DNA of 64,000 nucleotides from Halomarina litorea. Lineage in GTDB: Archaea; Halobacteriota; Halobacteria; Halobacteriales; Haloarculaceae. The notes beneath the pieces are model-generated. The model had not been told where the DNA came from and did not search any database. It was given only the letters and a program-made list of their open reading frames with translations. The stretch spans positions 2,191,655-2,255,654 of the forward strand of contig NZ_CP100448.1 of the NCBI RefSeq assembly GCF_024227715.1. The letters run 5' to 3'. The position numbers were made by a program, and so were the translations under genes. This document shows, piece after piece, positions 51,145 through 58,096 of the stretch (position 1 is its first letter; the number at the start of each line of letters is the position of its first letter).

Positions 51145-51330
51145 TACAAATAGCTACTCCTCGTCGTTGGCATTAACCAACGGAGTGGTGTTTATCCTAT
51201 AGTTGGTCTTTCCGTCAACAATGCACTATCAAGAGAACCCCGCTAAGCGTGCGTGGACAGGGTTCGAAGGTGTTCACAGTGGGCGTCTCGTTATAGCCCG
51301 GGAAGACCAAAGTATGTTGGTTAAGACTCG
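51145..51330. repeat. Element D1: inverted-repeat regulatory element upstream of the lipoprotein gene
   Basis: Outer arms TTAACCAAC (51173-51181) and GTTGGTTAA (51316-51324), inner arms TTGGTCTT (51203-51210) and AAGACCAA (51303-51310). The left 60 bases and the right 30 bases match element D2 closely, while the centre differs. Read on the minus strand, the left part ends in a TATA-like CTATTTGTAG about 31 bases before the lipoprotein ATG. It could be an operator array or a small mobile repeat. Confidence 0.6.
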
Positions 51331-51385
51331 CTCGCGCTACTCCGGAACTTCGAGTGTCTGAAGGACGCGCGACGAGTACTCCTCG

Positions 51386-51793
51386 TCAGGCTCGCTGCGC
51401 GTTCTGGATCGACGTCTTCACCGTCGAGAAGTTCGGCAGCGCGTCGAGGCGCAGCTCGTCGGCCCCCATGTCCAAGATAAGCGTCCCGCCGCCGAGGAGA
51501 CGTTCGCCGAGCCCACGGCTCGACTTCACGCGTTTGATCTGGTCGATCTGGAACTCCTCGGTACTGGTGCCCGTCCACCCACCTTTCTTGACGATGACGC
51601 GGTCGGTCGTGATGAGATACCGCGTCTTCTTCCGGGCGCGATAGACGAAGAACAACGGGACGATTCCGATGCCGACCGGGAGCGTGCAAAGCCCGATGAT
51701 GAGCGACCAGAACCACTTGCTCCATCGCGGCCGGAGATCATGCTGGATGTCCTCGCCGTCAAGCAGGGTGATACCTGCGACTCTGGCTGGCAT
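51386..51793 (-). CDS. Membrane PH-like (bPH2) domain protein
   Basis: The protein of 135 residues (MPARVAGITLLDGEDIQHDL) has two hydrophobic segments (FWSLIIGLCTLPVGIGIVPL as a hairpin), then YLITTDRVIVKKGGWTGTST and QIDQIKRVKSSRGLGERLLG, the bacterial PH / YdbS-like domain. An upstream TTG could also start it. It lies between the two D elements and shares promoter sequence with the lipoprotein gene, suggesting one envelope-directed function. Confidence 0.72.
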   Translation of the reverse strand: MPARVAGITLLDGEDIQHDLRPRWSKWFWSLIIGLCTLPVGIGIVPLFFVYRARKKTRYLITTDRVIVKKGGWTGTSTEEFQIDQIKRVKSSRGLGERLLGGGTLILDMGADELRLDALPNFSTVKTSIQNAQRA

Positions 51794-51824
51794 ACGACCT
51801 GACAATCAGCCCGTTCTACAAGTA

Positions 51825-51999
51825 GTTACTCCTCGTTGTTGATCTTAACCAACGGAGTGGTGCTTATCCTACGCTTGGTCTTTTCAGGAGGAATGCGACA
51901 GGCCGCTTGTCGACGAATGAGGCGACGGTGGGGGAAACAGGGTATCAAACGTCGCTCTCTCAGTGTAACCTGAAAAGACCAAGCTGTGTTGGTTAAGAC
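51825..51999. repeat. Element D2: inverted-repeat regulatory element upstream of the PH-domain gene
   Basis: Outer arms CTTAACCAAC (51844-51853) and GTTGGTTAAG (51988-51997) are perfect, and inner arms CTTGGTCTTTTCAGG (51874-51888) and CCTGAAAAGACCAAG (51969-51983) are perfect over 15 bases, with an 80-base centre. The TATA-like CTACTTGTAG lies 31 bases before the PH-gene ATG, the same distance as in D1. Confidence 0.62.
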
Positions 52000-52060
52000 T
52001 CTGGCCGACACGTATTTCGCACATATTCTTATTACACGGCGGGTGATGTGACAACATGAT

Positions 52061-52336
52061 ATGATACGGGACAGATACGCTCGGCTTGGTGGGTGGATTC
52101 GGGACAAATCGGCGGGCGTGAAGGGCGGCATCGCAGTCGGCGCACTCCTCGTGTTCTTTCTCGTCGTGCAACCACTCGCACAGGCCAGCCAAAGCATCGG
52201 TCGGGAGGACGCAGTGCCGTTTTTCATCGCCGGAGTCCTCACAATCACCCTCGCCGTGACCGTGTTCTACGTTCTGTACGTCGCTGTCCGGTCGCTCATC
52301 GGCGATGTGCGTGGGCGCGGCACTGGAAGCGAATAG
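52061..52336 (+). CDS. Small membrane protein with two helices, 91 residues
   Basis: The protein MIRDRYARLGGWIRDKSAGV has two hydrophobic segments (GGIAVGALLVFFLVVQPLA, FFIAGVLTITLAVTVFYVLY). TCTTATTAC lies about 27-33 bases before the ATG, giving a leaderless transcript. It converges directly with the repressor gene, with no base between the two stops. No family recognised. Confidence 0.62.
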   Translation: MIRDRYARLGGWIRDKSAGVKGGIAVGALLVFFLVVQPLAQASQSIGREDAVPFFIAGVLTITLAVTVFYVLYVAVRSLIGDVRGRGTGSE

Positions 52337-52642
52337 TTACTCCTCGTCTCCGAACTCTCGACGCTCAAGGGTACCCGCGTCGAGTTCTTCGTCGAGCCAC
52401 GACTCGCCTTTGTCGGTGATGATGTAGACCCCGCGAGCGATTCGGTCGACGAGGCCATACCGCGCAAGTTCGCGGACCCTCTCGCCGGCGTAGTTCTGCG
52501 CAAGGCCCGTGTTCTCGTGGAGCTTCTTAGGAGTCTGTGTCCCCTTCTCGCGGAGTGTTTCGAGCACCTGGTCGTCGGCAGGTCTGCTCATCCACTCCGC
52601 CTCCTTGCGCATCGTACGCCCACTTCCATCTGTGGATAACAT
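52337..52642 (-). CDS. phiH1-repressor-like winged-helix protein
   Basis: The 101-residue protein starts MLSTDGSGRTMRKEAEWMSR; a GGAGGT ribosome binding site nine bases before this ATG supports the long form. RPADDQVLETLREKGTQTPK, NTGLAQNYAGERVRELARYG and LVDRIARGVYIITDKGESWL match phiH1-type repressors of haloarchaeal viruses. It may maintain lysogeny. Its upstream region holds repeated CTGTGGAT motifs. Confidence 0.75.
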   Translation of the reverse strand: MLSTDGSGRTMRKEAEWMSRPADDQVLETLREKGTQTPKKLHENTGLAQNYAGERVRELARYGLVDRIARGVYIITDKGESWLDEELDAGTLERREFGDEE

Positions 52643-52722
52643 AGTACCTCCGATGTTTGATAGATACTGTGTGCGTCGTTATAGAACTTGTGGCATCCAC
52701 AGCTCAATCTGTGCCGCACACA
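52625..52722. promoter_or_regulatory. Operator-like repeats between repressor gene and element C
   Basis: CTGTGGAT (near 52631), TGTGG-CAT-CCACA (about 52690-52702) and CTGTG-CCGCA-CACAG (about 52708-52722) are related inverted motifs. They lie between the repressor start and the TATA box of element C (52727-52733), so a repressor bound here could control both directions. Confidence 0.5.
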
Positions 52723-52755
52723 GAAACTTATTTGTTACACCCGTACAATGCGTTG

Positions 52756-52865
52756 ATAGACGACGCTCTCGCCCCACTTCGGTACCCCTCAAAAGGTGCC
52801 CCCAGTGATGGGGCGTTTACGACCGCGTGCCACCGCGGTCGGGCGTCGTCTACCGAAAACGGTAG
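52756..52865 (+). ncRNA. Structured element C (candidate RNA with three-way junction)
   Basis: A TATA box CTTATTT (52727-52733) stands 25-30 bases upstream. P1 AGACGACGC (52758-52766) pairs perfectly with GCGTCGTCT (52843-52851). Inside, P2 CGCCCC/GGGGCG (52770-52775 with 52810-52815) carries an inner GGTACC/GGTGCC hairpin, and P3 CGACCGCG/CGCGGTCG encloses hexaloop TGCCAC (52828-52833). A TACCGAAAACGGTA hairpin follows. Further hairpins at 52918-52935 (AGCAGAT-GTCA-ATCTGCT), 53041-53058 (GCAGGC/GCCTGC) and 53081-53103 suggest the RNA may run to about 53110. No credible gene lies in 52643-53223. Confidence 0.58.
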
Positions 52866-53223
52866 AGTCAGTCCATGCACACCCACGTCCCGACGCGGCT
52901 TAAGTACTCACGAATTAGCAGATGTCAATCTGCTGTTAATGTGGACGGTCTGTCAGAGGGGTCGCTGTCGCTCGTGGATATTGGCATGGGCTGCGCTCGC
53001 CGTCGCGAAATAACAGTAAGACCATGCTACAGTCCAATTTGCAGGCCCAAGAGCCTGCCGGAAACCCGAGGCTACACTTCCACTCGGCGGTTAATCCCCG
53101 AGTTGGCGTGAGCCTCCCGCGAGTCGAACCGACAGCGGCGAAAGCCAGACTGTGGGACACTTTCAGTTCCGCTCTGGCGTGTAAACCGATTCATGTGTGG
53201 ACAGGTCATCAGACCGGAACAGG

Positions 53224-53505
53224 ATGTCCGCCATCCACGAGACCGACCACAGACTCCTCGGCGACGGGTCGAGCGCGGCCGATGCACGCAAGTGCGTCAT
53301 CATCGACAGCAACGACGAGATCGACCGGATGCGCTACCGCTGCCCGGCCGGGCACACCCGCTGGTCGCCGACGAACAACCACGTCTACTGCCAGTCCTGT
53401 GCGGACGCCGCCCAGCACGACGACTCGATCACACCCGAGTACTGGGAGCTCCACGACGCGAAGACCGGCGAGACGATTCCCTGGTCACGCATCGACTTCC
53501 GCTGA
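53224..53505 (+). CDS. Zinc-binding viral protein, 93 residues
   Basis: The protein MSAIHETDHRLLGDGSSAAD has MRYRCPAGHTRWSPTNNHVY followed by CQSC, a ribbon-like Cys/His set. DDSITPEYWELHDAKTGETI at the end is found in other haloviral proteins of this size. It is the first gene of the operon leading to PCNA. Confidence 0.6.
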   Translation: MSAIHETDHRLLGDGSSAADARKCVIIDSNDEIDRMRYRCPAGHTRWSPTNNHVYCQSCADAAQHDDSITPEYWELHDAKTGETIPWSRIDFR

Positions 53506-53605
53506 CGGTAGGACAGACGACGACCACCTGCGACGGCCGACCCCGACCGCGGCTCTCTCACCAACACACGGCCGGGGCCGCCTCGCAGCTCCCAAACACG
53601 AGAGC

Positions 53606-53914
53606 ATGAGCACGCACGCAGACGCCGACGATAGTAGCACCGCTTTCACGAACAACCCGTTCGCCGATGTCGACACGCACGTCACGCCGACCGCAGTGGT
53701 CAACGCCTTCACGGGCGCGAGCACCATCTTCGAAGTCCAGCGCGACCTCCGCGTCCCCCGACACAAGGCAAAGCACCTCGCCGGGGAACTCGGTCTCCGA
53801 GCCAGCCATCCCGGCGCGGGCATCGCGAAGAAGCTTGACCGTGCCGAGGTCGAGGAGGCCGTCGCACAGTACGTCCGGGCACACCGCGAGAGCAAGAGCG
53901 AGGAGGGACGATGA
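53606..53914 (+). CDS. Helix-turn-helix-like protein, 102 residues
   Basis: The protein MSTHADADDSSTAFTNNPFA has VTPTAVVNAFTGASTIFEVQ and RDLRVPRHKAKHLAGELGLR, a plausible HTH with recognition helix, and a basic/acidic C-tail. It overlaps the membrane gene by four bases. DNA binding is inferred. Confidence 0.58.
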   Translation: MSTHADADDSSTAFTNNPFADVDTHVTPTAVVNAFTGASTIFEVQRDLRVPRHKAKHLAGELGLRASHPGAGIAKKLDRAEVEEAVAQYVRAHRESKSEEGR

Positions 53915-54150
53915 CGGTCTTCGGAGCGACCGGGTGGGCGTTCCTCGCCGGAGCAGTCGCCGGCTGTGCGGTGACGCTCATCGCCACGCCGCTGCTCATT
54001 TGGTGGGTTGGCTCGCGGCCTACCAACCGACCGGAGCACCGCCAGCCACCCGTGACCGGCGCGGGGCAGACGCGCGATCCGGACCGCGAGGAGAGCGGAC
54101 TGAAGCGCCTCGTCGACACGCACGGCGTCGAACTGGAGGACTACCGATGA
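53911..54150 (+). CDS. Single-pass membrane protein, 79 residues
   Basis: The protein MTVFGATGWAFLAGAVAGCA continues VTLIATPLLIWWVGSRPTNR; one long membrane helix and a polar C-tail ending in LVDTHGVELEDYR. ATGA overlaps on both sides support translation. Function unknown. Confidence 0.6.
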   Translation: MTVFGATGWAFLAGAVAGCAVTLIATPLLIWWVGSRPTNRPEHRQPPVTGAGQTRDPDREESGLKRLVDTHGVELEDYR

Positions 54151-54620
54151 GCCGTGCACTGCACATTGGCGACGTCGCGCTCGACCTCGCACAGGGGCGG
54201 CCCGTCCAGGTCATGGACGTCCTCGACGAGGACGCGGCTGAGTGGTCCGAACAGAACGGCTACGACCTGACCGAGAACTACGCGAACGAGCGCCTCGGTA
54301 CGAGCCCGATGGACACGGTCTACGACTGCGTCTACGTCAACAATGCGCGCTCCGAGCCGTCGAAGACCTACGCATTCCCGGAATCCCGCCTCCTGCGGCT
54401 CGAACCCGAGGCGGCGACCGACGACGAATGGCCGGTACAGGAGCGGCTGTTCATCCACTACTTCAGCCAGCTACTCGACGCGGCCGCAGCCCTAGACGAC
54501 TCCAGTGCGGTCGATCAGCTACTCACCGTCGCCGGGAACGCGTGGTTCCCGCCGGACCTCGTCGACGCCGCCCGAGAGCTCCACGAAGCCGAACAGTTCG
54601 GTCGGGGTGACGAGGAGTGA
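54147..54620 (+). CDS. Unknown viral protein, 157 residues
   Basis: The protein MSRALHIGDVALDLAQGRPV has VYDCVYVNNARSEPSKTYAF and PESRLLRLEPEAATDDEWPV, a beta-rich N-domain, and a helical C-domain (LFIHYFSQLLDAAAALDDSS). Similar proteins occur in other haloarchaeal proviruses. It is part of the PCNA operon. Confidence 0.6.
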   Translation: MSRALHIGDVALDLAQGRPVQVMDVLDEDAAEWSEQNGYDLTENYANERLGTSPMDTVYDCVYVNNARSEPSKTYAFPESRLLRLEPEAATDDEWPVQERLFIHYFSQLLDAAAALDDSSAVDQLLTVAGNAWFPPDLVDAARELHEAEQFGRGDEE

Positions 54621-54814
54621 GCCTCCACCAACTCAGTTCCGACCGCTTCTGCCCGGCGTGCGGGACCGAACTCCCGTCGGCGGGCGGGAAGTCCATCGGC
54701 GTCGCCGACGACATCGGCGTCTCCGGGCGCTTCCCCGGCGAGGGCGGTGAGGCGTGCATCGTCGTCGACGACGGCCAGATCCGTGTCTACCAGCACGGGG
54801 AGGCAGACCGATGA
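54617..54814 (+). CDS. 65-residue protein with CxxC knuckle
   Basis: A GTG start in a GTGA overlap; MSLHQLSSDRFCPACGTELP has one CPAC pair only. The rest is Gly-rich and beta-like (GEACIVVDDGQIRVYQHGE). Half a zinc site suggests dimerisation or none. It overlaps the next gene by four bases. Confidence 0.58.
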   Translation: MSLHQLSSDRFCPACGTELPSAGGKSIGVADDIGVSGRFPGEGGEACIVVDDGQIRVYQHGEADR

Positions 54815-55089
54815 GCGAGCATGAGACGGTGTGGATCGCTGTCGGCGGGCGGTCGAACAGCGCCCAGCGCTCGTATCACACCGACCCGAACTGTAGCGGG
54901 CTCAAGTCGGCGAAGCGCGTCGCCGAGAAGCCCCGCGTGACGCTATCGGCGAGGACGAAGCACTGCCGCCTCTGCTCGGGAGACTATCGCCCACACGCCG
55001 CCGGAGACGGCCGGAAGATGCAGAAGCGACTCCTCGAATCCAAGCCCGAAGACCTCGGGCTGTCGTCACTCTCGGAGGACTCAGCATGA
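54811..55089 (+). CDS. Metal-binding protein, 92 residues
   Basis: The protein MSEHETVWIAVGGRSNSAQR has SYHTDPNCSGLKSAKRVAEK and HCRLCSGDYRPH, the pattern YHxxxxCxxL...CxxC found in many small metal-binding domains. Role unknown. ATGA overlaps connect it to both neighbours. Confidence 0.62.
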   Translation: MSEHETVWIAVGGRSNSAQRSYHTDPNCSGLKSAKRVAEKPRVTLSARTKHCRLCSGDYRPHAAGDGRKMQKRLLESKPEDLGLSSLSEDSA

Positions 55090-55532
55090 GCCTCGCCGAC
55101 GACCTCACCGATCAGGAGGGTGACTTCGACGCCGTCGCCGTCGCCCGCCTCCTCGCCGGCATCGACCAGCCCCACGCCGAGCGCGTCCTTCGCAACCACC
55201 TCGGGATGCAGGCGAGTCCGAGCGCCTCGGACGTCAAGCGCGTCCTCTTCGCCGAGCGCGACCTCGTCGGCCGCGCCGAGGACGACACCCAGACGTGGCT
55301 CATCCGACGCAAGGCCGGTGACCGGACCGGGTTCGACCGCCTGATCATCTCCGAGGACGGCCACACTCGACTGACCGACTTCGGCGTGGCCGGGGTCATG
55401 ACCGTCGCCGAGCGCCACGACGTCGAGATCGTCCACGTCGACGACGTCCGCGAGCAGTTCGAATCGCCCGATACCGACCAGCGCGGCACTAACTTCGACA
55501 GCGGTGTCGGAGGCGTCTACAGAGGGCCATAA
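55086..55532 (+). CDS. Unknown viral protein, 148 residues
   Basis: The protein MSLADDLTDQEGDFDAVAVA has a helical first half with ARLLAGIDQPHAERVLRNHL and a second half LIISEDGHTRLTDFGVAGVM. It directly precedes PCNA, with one base of overlap, so it may act in replication. No motif recognised. Confidence 0.58.
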   Translation: MSLADDLTDQEGDFDAVAVARLLAGIDQPHAERVLRNHLGMQASPSASDVKRVLFAERDLVGRAEDDTQTWLIRRKAGDRTGFDRLIISEDGHTRLTDFGVAGVMTVAERHDVEIVHVDDVREQFESPDTDQRGTNFDSGVGGVYRGP

Positions 55533-56278
55533 TGTTCTCCGCCATCACCACCACGAAGCGTCTCGCATCGTTCGTCGACTACCTCAGCGCACTCGTCGAC
55601 GAAGCCCGCATCCAGCTCACCCCTGAGGGACTCGTCGCGACGGCCGTCGATTCCGCGAACGTCGCGATGGTCGATGTCCGCCTCGACGCCAGCACCTTCG
55701 AGTCCTACGAGGCCGACGGTGGCCGAATCGCCCTCAACCTCGGCCGGCTCGACGACATGCTCTCGGTCGCCGACAACGACTCGCTCGTCCACCTCGACCT
55801 GAACGAGGACACGCGGACGCTCGACGTCCGCGCGGGACGACTCGATTACCGCTTCGCACTGATCGATCCTGATGCTGTCCGCCAGGAACCCGACTTCCCG
55901 GACATCGACGGCACGGAACTCGTCGCAGACTCCGATGACCTCACGATGATCGTGAAGGCGGCGAAGTCCGTCAACGAGGCCGACCGCGTCCGACTCGGCT
56001 ACCGGCTCGACGAGGAGGAGTTCATCGCGATCGCCGAGGGCGACACCGACCGGATGCACTACGAGATCCCCCGCGACGACCTCGTCGCGGTCTCGACAGC
56101 GGCTGACGTCCGGTCGCTATTCAGCCTCGACTACCTCGCTGACGTCGTCTCTCCCATCCCGTCGGAGACGGACGTTCGCCTCACCGTGGGTGACGAGTAC
56201 CCGGTGAAGCTCAAGTTCCACGACGAGGACGGCGCGCACGACGTCCAGTATCTCGTCTCGCCACGGGTGAGCAGCTGA
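55532..56278 (+). CDS. pcn: Viral DNA sliding clamp (PCNA)
   Basis: The 248-residue protein has both clamp domains: FVDYLSALVDEARIQLTPEG, DSANVAMVDVRLDASTFESY with LNLGRLDDMLSVADNDSLVH, then RLDYRFALIDPDAVRQEPDF and DLVAVSTAADVRSLFSLDYL, ending VQYLVSPRVSS. Length fits archaeal PCNA. It would tether host polymerase and nuclease partners to viral DNA. It is the only clear replication gene of the provirus, so the virus must rely on host polymerase and helicase. Confidence 0.9.
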   Translation: MFSAITTTKRLASFVDYLSALVDEARIQLTPEGLVATAVDSANVAMVDVRLDASTFESYEADGGRIALNLGRLDDMLSVADNDSLVHLDLNEDTRTLDVRAGRLDYRFALIDPDAVRQEPDFPDIDGTELVADSDDLTMIVKAAKSVNEADRVRLGYRLDEEEFIAIAEGDTDRMHYEIPRDDLVAVSTAADVRSLFSLDYLADVVSPIPSETDVRLTVGDEYPVKLKFHDEDGAHDVQYLVSPRVSS

Positions 56279-56349
56279 TGGGTTCGTATAGCACTCACGA
56301 GTGTACCGGCCTCGAAGCACCGACCAGCAGCACACGGAGGAGCGAATGA
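56278..56349 (+). CDS. Possible 23-residue peptide gene
   Basis: The frame MGSYSTHECTGLEAPTSSTR starts in the TGATG overlap with PCNA and ends in ATGA overlap with the next gene. The coupling is suggestive, but the peptide has no recognisable feature. Confidence 0.35.
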   Translation: MGSYSTHECTGLEAPTSSTRRSE

Positions 56350-56549
56350 TCGACATCGACGACATCGACGAAGAGACGTACGTCAGGGAGAACCGCGAAC
56401 AGATCAAGGCCGTCATCAAGCACAGCGAGGACGAGTTCGCCCGCGCATGCGCCTGGGTGCTTCTCGACAAGTACAGCGATGACGCCGACCTCGACACGCT
56501 CGCCGAGGAACTCGACACCCTGCGGAACCAGCGAGGTGTGGACGCGTGA
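56346..56549 (+). CDS. Small acidic helical protein, 67 residues
   Basis: The protein MIDIDDIDEETYVRENREQI continues KAVIKHSEDEFARACAWVLL and DKYSDDADLDTLAEELDTLR. It is all helical and acidic, last in the PCNA operon and convergent with the integrase, two bases apart. Function unknown. Confidence 0.6.
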   Translation: MIDIDDIDEETYVRENREQIKAVIKHSEDEFARACAWVLLDKYSDDADLDTLAEELDTLRNQRGVDA

Positions 56550-56551
56550 CC

Positions 56552-57802
56552 CTACTGACGATCCTCGTCGACGAGCGCCTGCGCGCGGGCGAGCAGGTCG
56601 TCGTCGTCGGCGATGGCGTTGATGATTGTGTTGCGCTCCTCGACGTCGTCGAGGACGGTCGGGTCGTCGCGGACACGGCGGAGTGTGAGGCGCTTGACCG
56701 TCTGTTCGGTCTCCTCGAACTCCTTGGCTGCGAGCGGGTCGAGCGCCTGGTCGCACCACATGCAGAAGTCTTTCTCGCGGGGCGTCTGCTTGTCACACCG
56801 AGGACAGATGACCGGCGTGAGGTCCTCTGGGTTCGGGGCGTCATCCTCGACGACATCGTGGCCGAGGAGGCCGGCGTACGCGGCGCGCTCGTTGGACTCG
56901 TCGAAGGCAGCGATGTAGCGCGCGACGTGCTTACTGCCACGGGAGCGGCCCTGTCGGTCCTCGATGAGCGACTGATCGGCACCGAGTCGACGAAGGAACA
57001 GCGTGTTCGACTTTCTGAAGTTCGTCGGCGTGACCGGCTTCTCGACACCAGCCCGTTCAGCGGCGTTCTTGAACTGATTCAGGAACGAGGGGTTGCTCGG
57101 AAGTCCACCTCCGGAGAGCTTCGACCACAGTGGCGCGTCGCTGTTGCTTCGGTCGGGGTGATCGGACAGCCATCGCCGGAGATGCGGGACCGAGTAGATG
57201 AGCGTCAGGTGACGCTCGCCGGTCTTCCCGTCGACGGTGAGCTGCATCCCGATGCTGGTGTCGGTGAGACTGCCGACGGTCATCGGATAGAGTTCGGAGT
57301 AGCCGCGCGGCCCGGCCTCGAGGGCGAGGGCGAACAGTGCCTTGTCGCGAGTGTTCTGGGCGGCGCTGATCATCGCCTGGACGTCGTCCCACGTCAGCAT
57401 CTCCTCGATGTTCGGCGAGGGGTCGTAGCTGCGACTGGTCCCCGTGGGAATCCAGGCGAGCGAGTCGGGAATCTCGTCAAGGCGGAGCGAGCGCTGTCCG
57501 AACTTTCGGAGGGCGCCTCGGTAGTCGCTGTTCGTCTCCTCGTTGGAGTAGGAGTCGTTGATCCACTCGACGAGTCGCTCTGCAGCGTCACGGTCTTCGC
57601 GTGCGTCAGCGAGTCCGCCGACGTTCTCGGCCATGATCGTACAGTGGCGAAGGAGCTTCTCGTGGCGGTGGTCCGAGTAGACGGTCTGGAGGAGGTCCAT
57701 CTGGCGCGAGAAGTCCAGGAGCGCCTCGCGGTCGTCGTCGCTGAGGTCCTCGGAATCGCGGATGCGCTCTTTCAGACGGATGAGCTTCTGGCGAGCAGTC
57801 AT
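56552..57802 (-). CDS. int: Tyrosine recombinase (integrase) with C-terminal zinc ribbon
   Basis: The 416-residue protein has a helical core-binding N-domain and a catalytic domain with Arg166 (AGPRGYSEL), Lys193 (VDGKTGERH), Arg263 in TPTNFRKSN, His292 and Tyr296 (KHVARYIAAF). The usual histidine of box II (HNFRKS) is Thr260. A zinc ribbon (CPRC at 333-336, CMWC at 347-350) and an acidic tail follow, as in many haloarchaeal integrases. The gene starts 43 bases from attR, so it belongs to the provirus. Confidence 0.9.
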   Translation of the reverse strand: MTARQKLIRLKERIRDSEDLSDDDREALLDFSRQMDLLQTVYSDHRHEKLLRHCTIMAENVGGLADAREDRDAAERLVEWINDSYSNEETNSDYRGALRKFGQRSLRLDEIPDSLAWIPTGTSRSYDPSPNIEEMLTWDDVQAMISAAQNTRDKALFALALEAGPRGYSELYPMTVGSLTDTSIGMQLTVDGKTGERHLTLIYSVPHLRRWLSDHPDRSNSDAPLWSKLSGGGLPSNPSFLNQFKNAAERAGVEKPVTPTNFRKSNTLFLRRLGADQSLIEDRQGRSRGSKHVARYIAAFDESNERAAYAGLLGHDVVEDDAPNPEDLTPVICPRCDKQTPREKDFCMWCDQALDPLAAKEFEETEQTVKRLTLRRVRDDPTVLDDVEERNTIINAIADDDDLLARAQALVDEDRQ

Positions 57803-57844
57803 ATGAACGGGGAGTTGTGGTCGTGGGATGTAAGCTTCCGGCTA

Positions 57845-57861
57845 GAATCCCACCCTTGGCT
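57845..57861. other. attR core
   Basis: An exact copy of the last 17 bases of tRNA-Thr, GAATCCCACCCTTGGCT, with no tRNA around it. It marks the right end of the provirus; chromosomal sequence resumes at 57862. Confidence 0.93.
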
Positions 57862-57943
57862 CTCCGCTCGCTCGACAGGAGGTGCATCTCCCGGAGTCCC
57901 CGCGACGGGCCCGGAGTCGAACGGCCCACACCGACACGAGCGT

Positions 57944-58096
57944 CTATTCGTTGCTCGGCTTGCTGATGTTCTCCAACTCCCCACCGCACTCCGGGCACTT
58001 CCCGGGAGAGTTGTCCGCCTCGATTCGCTTCCCACAGTCGTTGCAGACGTAGGTGAACGGACCGTCGGGTTCGTCGCAGACCTCTTGCTCGGCCAT
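57944..58096 (-). CDS. Zinc-ribbon (rubrerythrin-like) protein, 50 residues
   Basis: The protein MAEQEVCDEPDGPFTYVCND has YVCNDCGKRIEADNSPGKCP and CGGEL, a rubredoxin-like ribbon widespread in haloarchaea. An ATG 11 codons upstream is less typical. It is the first chromosomal gene after attR. Role unknown. Confidence 0.7.
   Translation of the reverse strand: MAEQEVCDEPDGPFTYVCNDCGKRIEADNSPGKCPECGGELENISKPSNE

Larger units (their letters stand above)
13491..57861. mobile_element. Integrated haloarchaeal tailed virus (provirus), about 44.4 kb
   Basis: The element is bounded by a 17-base perfect direct repeat of the tRNA-Thr 3' end and has a tyrosine recombinase gene directly inside the right repeat. 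Inside lie, in syntenic order, terminase, portal, MuF, prohead protease, decoration and capsid proteins, connectors, tail tube, chaperones, tape measure, hub and fibres, so it is a Caudoviricetes-type provirus. All expected structural genes are uninterrupted, so it may be inducible. No sheath gene was recognised. Confidence 0.93.

Noticed and set aside
52657-53013. A 118-codon plus-strand frame inside element C
   Set aside because: Its residues show no haloarchaeal acidic bias or motif, and the sequence is better explained by paired stems.
52936-53160. A 74-codon minus-strand frame
   Set aside because: No motif, no overlap with neighbours, and it covers hairpins of the element C region.
13491-57861. 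CRISPR arrays, insertion sequences or transposase genes inside the provirus
   Set aside because: No regularly spaced direct repeats and no transposase motifs were seen.
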